Source of the DNA: Streptomyces genisteinicus
Lineage (GTDB): Bacteria > Actinomycetota > Actinomycetes > Streptomycetales > Streptomycetaceae
Assembly: GCF_014489615.1 (NCBI RefSeq)
Contig: NZ_CP060825.1
Span: 6,246,001-6,310,000, forward strand
DNA: 64,000 bases
Reading direction: 5' to 3'
In this document: piece after piece, positions 1 to 8,516 of the stretch
How positions within the stretch are numbered: position 1 is the first letter of the stretch
Layout of the letters: each line of letters opens with the position of its first letter
The notes under the pieces: generated by a model
Seen by the model: the letters and a program-made list of their open reading frames with translations, nothing else
Databases searched by the model: none
Told to the model about the DNA's origin: nothing
Position numbers and translations under genes: made by a program

Positions 1-105
1 CACGGCAGGACCCGGGACCGACCCCGAGCGCACACCGACCCCGACCCCGACTCCGAGCCCCCGAGCACACAGCGACACGAGCCCTCGCCCTTCGGGAGGA
101 ACACC

Positions 106-1302
106 GTGACCACCGACGCCGCCCTCGTCGATCTCGCCGCACTCGGCGACGACTTCACCCGCGACCCGTTTCCCGTCTACGCCGCGTTACGCGCCCGCGG
201 CCCCGTGCACCACGTCCGCATGCCGGAGGGCCACACCGCGTGGCTCGTCGTCGGATACGAGGCGGGCCGGGCCGCGCTCGCCGACCCGGCCCTGTCGAAG
301 GACTGGCGCAACATCGCGCCCGACCTGGGCATCTTCCGGATCTCCTCGGGTGTCAGCATGCTCAGCACGGACCCGCCCGTGCACACCCGGCTGCGGAGGC
401 TGATCGCACGGGAGTTCACGATGCGGCGGGTGGAACGCCTCGCGCCCCAGGTGCAGCGGATCACCGACGACCTGCTGGACGCGATGCTCCCGCTCGGCGC
501 CGCCGACCTCGTGGACGCGTTCTCCTTCCCGCTGCCGATCACCGTCATCGGCGAACTGCTCGGTGTGCCCTTCCTCGCCCGGGACTCCTTCCGCGACTGG
601 TCCAACACGGCACTGTCCTCGAACGAACAGGCCGAACGGGAGGAAGCCGCCAACCGCCTGACGCAGTACCTCGTCGAACTCCTGGCCCAGAAGCGCGAGC
701 AGCCCGGGGACGACCTGATGAGCGGTCTCATCCACGCCGCGGACACCGGGGACGACGACCGGCTCACGCCCGAGGAGCTGATCGGCATGGCGTGGCTGCT
801 GCTGGTCGCCGGGCACGAGACGACGGTCAACCTGATCACCAGCGGTGTCCTGGCGCTGCTGACCCACCCGGACCAGCTGGCCCTGCTGCGGGCCCGGCCC
901 GAACTGATCGACGACGCCGTCGAGGAGATGCTGCGCTGGGACGGGCCGGTGGAGACGCCGACGTACCGCTTCACCACCGGGCCCTACCGGGTCGGCGGCA
1001 CCACGGTCCCGGGCGGCGGGCAGGTGGTGCTGGTGGCCATGGCGGACGCCAACCGCGACCCGGACCGCTTCCCCGACCCGGGCCGCTTCGACATCACGCG
1101 GGACGCGCGGGGGCACCTCGCCTTCGGCCACGGGATCCACTTCTGCCTGGGCGCGCCGCTGGCCCGGCTGGAGGCCCGGGTCGCCGTCCGGAGCCTGCTG
1201 GAACGCTGCCCGGACCTCGCCCTCGACGCCCACCCGGCGGCGCTGTCCTGGCGCGGCGGGATGCTCATCCGGGGACCGGAGCGGCTGCCCGTGCGGTGGT
1301 GA
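106..1302 (+). CDS. Cytochrome P450 (CYP107-like), 398 aa
   Basis: A soluble bacterial class I P450 that would oxidise a small organic substrate using electrons from a ferredoxin and its reductase. The I-helix oxygen-activation motif AGHETT lies at about residues 236-241, the ExxR motif at about 272-276, and the heme loop FGHGIHFCLG puts the proximal cysteine at Cys347. Length and motifs fit the CYP107-type biosynthetic or xenobiotic P450s. The GTG start has a GGAGG ribosome site about six bases upstream. No ferredoxin or biosynthetic partner lies on the window side, and the left neighbour is cut off, so the substrate cannot be named. Codon 28 (bases 187-189) is TTA, so translation should depend on the bldA tRNA and be delayed to late growth. 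Confidence 0.93.
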   Translation: MTTDAALVDLAALGDDFTRDPFPVYAALRARGPVHHVRMPEGHTAWLVVGYEAGRAALADPALSKDWRNIAPDLGIFRISSGVSMLSTDPPVHTRLRRLIAREFTMRRVERLAPQVQRITDDLLDAMLPLGAADLVDAFSFPLPITVIGELLGVPFLARDSFRDWSNTALSSNEQAEREEAANRLTQYLVELLAQKREQPGDDLMSGLIHAADTGDDDRLTPEELIGMAWLLLVAGHETTVNLITSGVLALLTHPDQLALLRARPELIDDAVEEMLRWDGPVETPTYRFTTGPYRVGGTTVPGGGQVVLVAMADANRDPDRFPDPGRFDITRDARGHLAFGHGIHFCLGAPLARLEARVAVRSLLERCPDLALDAHPAALSWRGGMLIRGPERLPVRW

Positions 1303-1311
1303 ACGCCGTCC

Positions 1312-1336
1312 GGGCGGGGTCCGCCGGACCCCGCCC
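1312..1336. terminator. Bidirectional terminator hairpin
   Basis: A perfect 11-bp stem (GGGCGGGGTCC, bases 1312-1322, pairing with 1326-1336) with a 3-base loop lies between the convergent P450 and dehydrogenase genes. There is no U-tract, as is usual in Streptomyces. Confidence 0.7.
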
Positions 1337-1374
1337 CCTCCGGCGCCGCCCCGCAGGGGACCGGGGGACCCGCC

Positions 1375-2379
1375 TCATTCCGCGGGGATCTCCTCCAGCC
1401 GCACCGGACGTCCCTCGCGCCGGGAGAGCTCGCACGCCTCGGCGACCCGCAGCGCGGTCAGGGCCTCCCGGCCGTCGCAGGCGTTCTCCGCCTCACCGCG
1501 CACCATGCGGATGAACGCGTCCAGTTCGGCCTCGTACGCGGGGGCGAAGCGCTCCAGGAAGCCGGGCCACGGGTTCTCCACGGGCGGCAGGCCCTTCGGC
1601 TCGGTCGAGCTGATCGGGGTGCGGTCGTCCAGCCCGACGGCGACCTGGTCCAGCTCGCCGGCCAGCTCCATCCGCACGTCGTACCCGGCGCCGTTGCAGC
1701 GGGTGGCGGTGGCCGTCGCCAGCGTCCCGTCGTCGAGGGTGAGCAGCGCCGCCGCCGTGTCGACGTCGCCCGCCGCCCGGAACATCGGATGCCCGCCGTC
1801 CGAGCCGGTCGCGTAGACCTCGGTGATCTCACGGCCCGTCACCCAGCGGACCATGTCGAAGTCGTGGACCAGGCAGTCCCGGAACAGGCCGCCGGACAGC
1901 GGCAGGTAGTCGGCCGGCGGCGGCGCCGGGTCGGAGGTGATCGCCCGTACGGTGTGCAGCCTGCCGAGCCGGCCCGAGCGCACCCGTTCGCGGGCTGCCG
2001 TGTAGCCGGCGTCGAAACGGCGCATGAAGCCGAGCTGGAGGGCGGTGCCCGCCGCGTCGACCTCGCGGAGCGCGGCCAGGGTGCCCGGCAGGTCGAGCGC
2101 GATCGGCTTCTCGCAGAACGCCGGCAGCCCGGCACGGGCGGCCCGGCCGATCAGTTCCGCGTGCGCGGCGGTCGCCGAGGCGATCACCACCGCGTCCACG
2201 CCCCAGGCGAAGACCTCGTTCGCGCTCGGCGCCGCCGTGGCGCCGCACCGGTCGGCCGTTTCCACGGCGCGCGCCGCGTCCGTGTCCGCCACCACCAGGG
2301 AACCCACCTCCCGGTGACGGCTGAGCACCCCCGCGTGGAAGCTGCCGATACGTCCCGTTCCGATGAGTCCGATGCGCAT
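1375..2379 (-). CDS. Gfo/Idh/MocA-family NAD(P)-dependent dehydrogenase
   Basis: A cytoplasmic oxidoreductase of 334 aa that probably oxidises a polyol or sugar such as an inositol. The N-terminus IGLIGTGRIGSFHA is the Rossmann dinucleotide site. The family motif CEKPIALDL (the EKP lysine) follows at about residue 93, and the C-terminal half is the alpha/beta substrate domain. The ATG start is the first residue of the Rossmann strand; upstream in-frame sequence is not protein-like. It is divergent from a GntR regulator, and its upstream region carries the same 20-base element as the ABC operon downstream. This indicates co-regulation and a shared substrate. Inositol 2-dehydrogenase is the closest generic name, but the substrate is an inference. 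Confidence 0.88.
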   Translation of the reverse strand: MRIGLIGTGRIGSFHAGVLSRHREVGSLVVADTDAARAVETADRCGATAAPSANEVFAWGVDAVVIASATAAHAELIGRAARAGLPAFCEKPIALDLPGTLAALREVDAAGTALQLGFMRRFDAGYTAARERVRSGRLGRLHTVRAITSDPAPPPADYLPLSGGLFRDCLVHDFDMVRWVTGREITEVYATGSDGGHPMFRAAGDVDTAAALLTLDDGTLATATATRCNGAGYDVRMELAGELDQVAVGLDDRTPISSTEPKGLPPVENPWPGFLERFAPAYEAELDAFIRMVRGEAENACDGREALTALRVAEACELSRREGRPVRLEEIPAE

Positions 2380-2410
2380 GGCCCAAAGGTGGAGGCGGCC
2401 CGGGGTCGCT

Positions 2411-2431
2411 GTCAAGACTTTGTCCTGACAA
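2411..2431 (-). promoter_or_regulatory. Probable GntR operator upstream of the dehydrogenase
   Basis: On the minus strand the 20-mer TGTCAGGACAAAGTCTTGAC (2430-2411) matches 18 of 20 bases at 3322-3341. It contains the inverted repeat TTGTC-N2-GACAA (2420-2431) and leads straight into a -35-like TTGACA. The site sits between the divergent dehydrogenase and GntR genes, as expected for an autoregulated local repressor. Confidence 0.7.
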
Positions 2432-2481
2432 TCGGACCTCCCGGGTTCCCGTCGACATGGCGTGCGACTACGCTCCCCCAC

Positions 2482-3255
2482 GTGCCCAAGCAGCCCAGAG
2501 ACGAGACGGATCCGTCCCGGTCGCTCCAGCTGAGCGTCGACCGCAACAGCCCGGTCCCGCTCTACTTCCAGCTGGCCCAGCAGCTGGAATCGGCCATCGA
2601 GCGGGGGACGCTCACCCCCGGCAGCCTGCTCGGCAACGAGATCGAACTCGCGGCCCGTCTGGGGCTCTCCCGGCCCACCGTCCGCCAGGCCATCCAGTGC
2701 CTGGTGGACAAGGGCCTCCTGGTGCGCCGGCGCGGCGTGGGCACCCAGGTCGTGCACAGCAGGGTGCGCCGCCCGCTGGAGCTCAGCAGCCTCTACGACG
2801 ACCTGGAGGCCGCCGGCCGGCACCCCCGGACCACGGTGCTGACCCATGTCGTGGAGCCGGCCGACGCCCGGGTCGCCGCCGCCCTCGGCATCGCGGAGGG
2901 CGCCGACGTGCGGACGATCGAACGGCTGCGCTACGCCCACGGGGAGCCGATGGCCCGGCTGCGCAACCATCTGCCCGCCCGGCTGCTGGACTGCGACACC
3001 GCACAGCTGGAGGCCACCGGCCTGTACCGGCTGATGCGCGCGGCGGGTATCACCCTGCACAGCGCCCGGCAGTCGATCGGCGCCCGCGCGGCCGGCCCCG
3101 CGGACGCGGACCTGCTCGGCGAGGAGCCGGGGGCGCCGCTGCTGACCATGGAGCGCATCACCTTCGACGACACCGGGCGGACGGTCGAGTTCGGCGCCCA
3201 CGTCTACCGGGCTTCGCGCTACTCCTTCGAGTTCCAGCTCCTGGCGCGGCCCTGA
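2482..3255 (+). CDS. GntR-family transcriptional regulator (HutC/UTRA type)
   Basis: A 257-aa regulator. It has an N-terminal winged helix-turn-helix at about residues 15-90 (PLYFQLAQQLESAI, then LAARLGLSRPTVRQAI) and a C-terminal UTRA effector domain at about 95-250, the layout of HutC-type sugar-responsive repressors. The GTG at 2482 is chosen because the GntR domain begins about 20 residues later. A TACGCT -10-like hexamer ends seven bases before the GTG, so the mRNA may be leaderless; there is no clear ribosome site. It is divergent from the dehydrogenase and upstream of the ABC operon, and should control both through the duplicated TGTC-type operator. The effector is unknown but is presumably the transported sugar or its phosphate. 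Confidence 0.9.
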   Translation: MPKQPRDETDPSRSLQLSVDRNSPVPLYFQLAQQLESAIERGTLTPGSLLGNEIELAARLGLSRPTVRQAIQCLVDKGLLVRRRGVGTQVVHSRVRRPLELSSLYDDLEAAGRHPRTTVLTHVVEPADARVAAALGIAEGADVRTIERLRYAHGEPMARLRNHLPARLLDCDTAQLEATGLYRLMRAAGITLHSARQSIGARAAGPADADLLGEEPGAPLLTMERITFDDTGRTVEFGAHVYRASRYSFEFQLLARP

Positions 3256-3321
3256 GGGCCCCGGCCCCCGCACCCCTCCCCGGGGACCGCCTCCGGCGGG
3301 CGCGTCCCCACCCCGTCCGGA

Positions 3322-3365
3322 TGTCCGGACAAAGCCTTGACGGGGTCGCGCACCCGTCGTAGAAA
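3322..3365 (+). promoter_or_regulatory. Promoter and GntR operator of the ABC operon
   Basis: The 20-mer TGTCCGGACAAAGCCTTGAC (3322-3341) is the second copy of the operator found at 2411-2430. It contains the palindrome TGTCCGGACA and overlaps a -35 TTGACG (3337-3342). A -10 TAGAAA (3360-3365) follows with a 17-base spacer. The leader from 3366 to 3657 holds a strong AGGAGG site before an in-frame ATG at 3409, an alternative start, and two copies of CCCCCGGCGGTACGG (3591-3605 and 3615-3629). Confidence 0.75.
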
Positions 3366-3657
3366 CTCCCCCGGCCGCAACGGGGCGGCCGGGACAGGAG
3401 GCGACACCATGCGCATCACCCGCACGGCCCCCGACCGCCCGCGGCACCCCCGGCAGCGGACCCGGGCGCCCCTGTGGCACCTCGCCCGGGGCCCCCGGAC
3501 CGCCCGGTCCCCGGGGGCCCGGCCGCACCCGCTGCCCGTGGCGCCGTCCGGCGTGACGGATACTTGGGCGGCCGGACCGGGGCAGCAGGCCCCCCGGCGG
3601 TACGGGCGGGACGACCCCCGGCGGTACGGATCGACACGGCGAGAAGGGCACGGCTTC

Positions 3658-4677
3658 GTGGCACGGGCAAGGACAGGGGCACGCGCGCTCGGCGCGGTGC
3701 TGGCGGCGGTACTCGCAGCCACCACCCTCGCGGGGTGCAGCAGCACGGGCGGCAAGCGGGCCGAGGACGCGCGCAAGGCCGCCGAGAACGCCCGCGGCAA
3801 GGCCGCGGTCACCACCCCGCGCTGGACCTTCGCCATGGTCACCCACTCCGGGGACGGCGACACCTTCTGGGACATCGTCCAGAAGGGCGCCAAGGAGGCC
3901 GCGGCCAAGGACAACATCAACTTCCTCTACGCCCACAGCGACGAGGGCCAGCAGCAGGCGCAGCTCGTCGACTCCTACATCTCCAAGAAGGTCGACGCGC
4001 TGATCGTCACCCTCGCCAAGCCCGACGCGATGAAGGCCGCCGTGGCCAAGGCCACCGCCGCCGGCATCCCCGTGATCACCGTCAACTCGGGCTCCGCGCA
4101 GTCCAAGGAGTACGGAGCGCTCACCCATATCGGCCAGGACGAGTCGGTGGCCGGCGAGGCCGTCGGCGAGGAGCTGAACGCCCGCGGCCGCAAGAAGGCC
4201 CTCTGCGTCCTGCACGAGCAGGGCAACGTCGGCCACGAGCAGCGCTGCGCCGGGGCGAAGAAGACCTTCGGCGGGCAGCTGCAGAACCTCTACGTCGACG
4301 GCACCAACATGCCCGACGTCCAGGCGTCCATCGAGGCCAAGCTCCAGGCCGACAAGGCCGTGGACGCCGTCGTCACCCTCGGCGCCCCGTTCGCCGACGC
4401 CGCGGTGCAGGCGAAGAAGACCGCCGGGTCGAAGGCCGAGATCGACACCTTCGACCTCAACGCCAAGGTCGCCGCGGGGCTCGAACAGGGCACCCTCGGC
4501 TTCGCCGTCGACCAGCAGCCCTACCTCCAGGGCTACGAGGCCGTCGACCTGCTGTGGCTGTACAAGTACAACGCCGACGTCCTCGGCGGCGGCCGGCCCG
4601 TGCTGACCGGACCGCAGATCATCACCGAGAAGGACGCCGCCCAGCTCAGGGAGTACACGGAACGGGGGACCCGATGA
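3658..4677 (+). CDS. Sugar ABC transporter substrate-binding lipoprotein
   Basis: An extracytoplasmic lipid-anchored binding protein of the RbsB/periplasmic binding protein type I family, 339 aa. The signal peptide is followed by the lipobox TTLAGC with the lipidated cysteine at residue 27. The mature part has the family's two-lobe pattern, with KKVDALIVTLAKPDAMK and GIPVITVNSG near the hinge. I chose the GTG at 3658, with GAGAAGG upstream, because it puts the lipoprotein signal at the N-terminus. An in-frame ATG at 3409 has a stronger AGGAGG site but would add 83 residues rich in Arg and Pro before the signal. Its stop overlaps the permease start (ATGA). It feeds the transporter formed by the next two genes. 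Confidence 0.9.
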   Translation: MARARTGARALGAVLAAVLAATTLAGCSSTGGKRAEDARKAAENARGKAAVTTPRWTFAMVTHSGDGDTFWDIVQKGAKEAAAKDNINFLYAHSDEGQQQAQLVDSYISKKVDALIVTLAKPDAMKAAVAKATAAGIPVITVNSGSAQSKEYGALTHIGQDESVAGEAVGEELNARGRKKALCVLHEQGNVGHEQRCAGAKKTFGGQLQNLYVDGTNMPDVQASIEAKLQADKAVDAVVTLGAPFADAAVQAKKTAGSKAEIDTFDLNAKVAAGLEQGTLGFAVDQQPYLQGYEAVDLLWLYKYNADVLGGGRPVLTGPQIITEKDAAQLREYTERGTR

Positions 4678-5731
4678 GTCAGGCCGCACCGCCCGCCGCA
4701 CCCGGCGGCGCGCCGCCGGCCGGGGACGAGCGCCTGCTGCGCACCTCGCTGCCGCGCCGGCTCATGGGCCGTCCCGAGCTCGGCTCGGTGGTCGGCGCCG
4801 TCGCCGTGTTCGTCTTCTTCTCGATCGTGGCCGACTCCTTCCTCCAGCCGTCCAGCCTGAACACGGTCCTCTACGCGGCCTCCACCCTCGGGGTGATGGC
4901 CGTGCCGGTCGCGCTGCTGATGATCGGCGGCGAGTTCGACCTGTCGGCCGGTGTGATGGTCACCAGCTCGGCGCTGATCTCCTCGATGTTCAGCTACCAG
5001 ATGACGGCCAACGTCTGGGTCGGCGTGGGCGTGTCCCTGCTGGTCACCCTCGCCATCGGCGCGTTCAACGGCTTCATGCTGACCCGCACGAAGCTGCCCA
5101 GCTTCATCATCACGCTCGGCACCTTCCTGATGCTGACCGGCCTCAACCTGGGCTTCACCAAGCTGATCAGCGGCACGGTCTCCACCAAGTCGATCGCGGA
5201 CATGGAGGGCTTCTCCTCCGCCCGCACGGTGTTCGCCGAGACCCCTCTCTTCGGCGCCACCGTCAAGTCGACGATCCTGTGGTGGGCCGTCCTCGTCGCC
5301 CTGGCCACCTGGATCCTGCTGCGCACCCGCTTCGGCAACTGGATCTTCGCCGTCGGCGGCGGCGCCGACGCCGCCCGCGCGGTCGGCGTCCCGGTCAAGC
5401 GGACCAAGATCTTCCTCTACATGGGCGTCGCGTTCGCCGCCTGGGTCTCCGGCCAGCACCTGCTGTTCTCGTTCGACGTGGTCCAGTCCGGCGAGGGCGT
5501 CGGCAACGAGCTGACGTACATCATCGCGGCCGTCATCGGCGGCTGTCTGATCACCGGCGGCTACGGCTCCGCGATCGGTTCGGCGGTCGGCGCGTTCATC
5601 TTCGGCATGACCAGCAAGGGCATCGTCTACGCCGAGTGGAACCCGGACTGGTTCAAGTTCTTCCTCGGAGCGATGCTCCTTCTGGCCACCCTGCTCAACG
5701 CATGGGTACGCAAGCGCGCGGAGGCGACACG

Positions 5732-5735
<4 letters not shown>
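4674..5735 (+). CDS. Sugar ABC transporter permease (RbsC-like)
   Basis: A polytopic membrane permease of 353 aa from the ribose/xylose/inositol (BPD_transp_2) family. Hydrophobic segments run from about residue 40 to 345, and the family signature GGEFDLSAG stands at about residue 82. A polar stretch before the first helix is cytoplasmic. The start overlaps the stop of the binding-protein gene and its stop overlaps the ATPase start (GTGA), so the three transporter genes are translationally coupled. Confidence 0.93.
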
Positions 5736-6577
<842 letters not shown>

Positions 6578-6582
6578 CGCGT

Positions 6583-6617
6583 CGGCCCGGAGGCGGGCGG
6601 GCCCCGCCTCCGGGCCG
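6583..6617 (+). terminator. Terminator after the ABC operon
   Basis: A perfect 15-bp stem (CGGCCCGGAGGCGGG, 6583-6597, with 6603-6617) and 5-base loop start six bases after the ATPase stop. The ROK kinase downstream is therefore at least partly uncoupled. Confidence 0.75.
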
Positions 6618-6699
6618 GACCGGAACGACTAGCATCGGATCCCGGCGGGCGCCGTCCGCCCCGCTGAACCGGAGCACCCCCCACGAGCGCAGGGACGAC

Positions 6700-7866
6700 G
6701 TGAGCACGTACCGCGACTTCACGCACCGAGGCGCCACTCGTGCGACCGTCCTCAAGACCATCGGCACCCGGGAACGGCGCTCGCACGTCACCGCCCCGCG
6801 CGTCCCCACCGTCGGCATCGACATCGGCGGCACCAAGGTGATGGCCGGTGTCGTGGACGCCGACGGCGTCATCCTGGAGAAGGTCCGCACCGAGACGCCG
6901 GACAAGTCGAAGAGCCCCAAGGTCGTCGAGGACACCATCTGCGAGCTCGTCCTCGACCTCTCCGACCGCCACGACGTGCACGCCGTCGGCATCGGCGCGG
7001 CCGGCTGGGTGGACGCCGACCGCTCCAAGGTCCTCTTCGCACCCCACCTGGCCTGGCGCAACGAACCGCTGCGCGACGCGCTCTCCGCCCGGCTCGCCGT
7101 CCCCGTCCTCGTCGACAACGACGCCAACACCGCCGCCTGGGCCGAGTGGCGCTTCGGCGCCGGCCGCGGCGAGGACCACCTCGTCATGATCACGCTCGGC
7201 ACCGGCATCGGCGGCGCCATCCTGGAGGACGGCCAGGTCAAGCGCGGCAAGTACGGGGTCGCGGGTGAGTTCGGCCATATGCAGGTCGTCCCCGGCGGCC
7301 ACCGCTGCCCCTGCGGCAACCGCGGCTGCTGGGAGCAGTACAGCTCCGGCAACGCGCTCGTGCGCGAGGCCCGGGAGCTGGCCGCGGCCGACTCCCCGGT
7401 GGCCTACAACATCATCGACCGGGTCGGCGGGAACGTCCGCGACATCACCGGCCCGCTCATCACCGAACTCGCCCGCGACGGCGACGCGATGTGCGTCGAA
7501 CTCCTCCAGGACATCGGCCAGTGGCTGGGCGTCGGCATCGCCAATCTCGCCGCCGCGCTCGACCCCTCCTGCTTCGTCATCGGCGGCGGCGTCAGCGCCG
7601 CCGACGACCTCCTCATCGGCCCCGCCCGCGACGCCTTCCGCCGTCACCTCACGGGCCGCGGCTACCGGCCCGAGGCCCGCATCGCCAAGGCCCAGCTCGG
7701 CCCGGAGGCCGGTATGGTCGGAGCGGCCGACCTCGCCCGGCTGGTCGCACGGCGCTTCCGCCGCGCCAACCGCCGCCGGGTGGAGCGCCACGAACGCTAC
7801 GAGCGCTACGCGCAGGCACTGCGCAGTCCCAGTTCCGTCCGTCCCACCCAGGATCCGCCCTCATGA
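6700..7866 (+). CDS. ROK-family sugar kinase
   Basis: A cytoplasmic glucokinase-like ROK protein of 388 aa that would phosphorylate the incoming sugar with ATP. The phosphate-binding motif DIGGTK is at residues 41-46, a second GTGIGG loop at about 168, and the ROK zinc site is formed by His193, Cys203, Cys205 and Cys210. The start is GTG with GCAGGGA upstream. An N-terminal basic extension (residues 1-35) precedes the kinase fold, and a basic tail follows it. It is not a repressor-type ROK because it lacks the N-terminal helix-turn-helix. From memory, a similar order of regulator, binding protein, permease, ATPase and kinase occurs in S. coelicolor near SCO6256-SCO6260; I could not check this. 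It shares an ATGA overlap with the next gene. Confidence 0.9.
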   Translation: MSTYRDFTHRGATRATVLKTIGTRERRSHVTAPRVPTVGIDIGGTKVMAGVVDADGVILEKVRTETPDKSKSPKVVEDTICELVLDLSDRHDVHAVGIGAAGWVDADRSKVLFAPHLAWRNEPLRDALSARLAVPVLVDNDANTAAWAEWRFGAGRGEDHLVMITLGTGIGGAILEDGQVKRGKYGVAGEFGHMQVVPGGHRCPCGNRGCWEQYSSGNALVREARELAAADSPVAYNIIDRVGGNVRDITGPLITELARDGDAMCVELLQDIGQWLGVGIANLAAALDPSCFVIGGGVSAADDLLIGPARDAFRRHLTGRGYRPEARIAKAQLGPEAGMVGAADLARLVARRFRRANRRRVERHERYERYAQALRSPSSVRPTQDPPS

Positions 7867-8432
7867 CCACGCTGACCCGACAGCCCGGCCCGCCGAAGCC
7901 GCCCGAGGCCCGGCGGCACATGCTGGTGCGCCGCTGGCTCACCGCGATCACGATCGTGCTGCTCATCGGCATCCCGGCCGGCTACCTGGTCGTCTCGGCG
8001 GAGCAGAGCCGGGACAGCGGCCGCGACAAGGAGGCCGAGTCCTCCGCGGACGGCCTGCGCGACAAGTGGCCGTCGAAGATGAAGCGGCGCATCTTCGAGG
8101 TACCCGTCCCGGAAGGCGCGTGGCGCGTCGGCTACTTCGAGACGAGCAACTGGAAGACCAGCCGCTTCTACGTCCAGTTCCGCACCACGCCCAAGGGGCT
8201 CGACAAGTTCCTCAAGGGTGTCGGCACCTCCCGGGACGAGCTCCGCAAGGGCGAGGTCACCATCGCCGAACGCGACGCCGAGACCGTCGGCTGGAACTTC
8301 GGCCTGAAGGGCCGGGCCTGGGCGGGCACGACCCACACCAACGCGGACCCGCGCCCCAGCCAGGACATCACCGTCGACCTGACCGAGCCGAAGAAGCCGT
8401 GGGTGTACGTGGTCTCGACGGCCACCCCCTGA
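7863..8432 (+). CDS. Membrane-anchored protein coupled to the ROK kinase
   Basis: A 189-aa protein of unknown function. There is one transmembrane segment at about residues 24-46 after a basic cytoplasmic N-terminus, then an extracytoplasmic domain of about 140 residues without cysteines. The pattern GYFETSNWKTSRFYVQFRTT suggests a small mixed alpha/beta fold. Its ATG overlaps the stop of the kinase gene, so the two are made together. It may sense or assist the sugar transporter from outside the membrane, but this is only suggested by position. Confidence 0.8.
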   Translation: MTTLTRQPGPPKPPEARRHMLVRRWLTAITIVLLIGIPAGYLVVSAEQSRDSGRDKEAESSADGLRDKWPSKMKRRIFEVPVPEGAWRVGYFETSNWKTSRFYVQFRTTPKGLDKFLKGVGTSRDELRKGEVTIAERDAETVGWNFGLKGRAWAGTTHTNADPRPSQDITVDLTEPKKPWVYVVSTATP

Positions 8433-8461
8433 CCGCCGTCCGCCGGCGCCGCGATGCGTGA

Positions 8462-8500
8462 GGGCCGCCGGGCCGACGGCTGACGCCGGCCCGGCGGCCC
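8462..8500. terminator. Bidirectional terminator
   Basis: A perfect 14-bp stem (GGGCCGCCGGGCCG, 8462-8475, with 8487-8500) and 11-base loop lie between convergent genes. Confidence 0.7.
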
Positions 8501-8516
8501 CCGCGGCACTCGGCGG

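Noticed and set aside
1375..4701. One very long minus-strand reading frame of more than 1100 codons
   Set aside because: Only the dehydrogenase part (1375-2379) is protein-like. The rest is the antisense shadow of the GntR and binding-protein genes, a common effect of high third-position GC.
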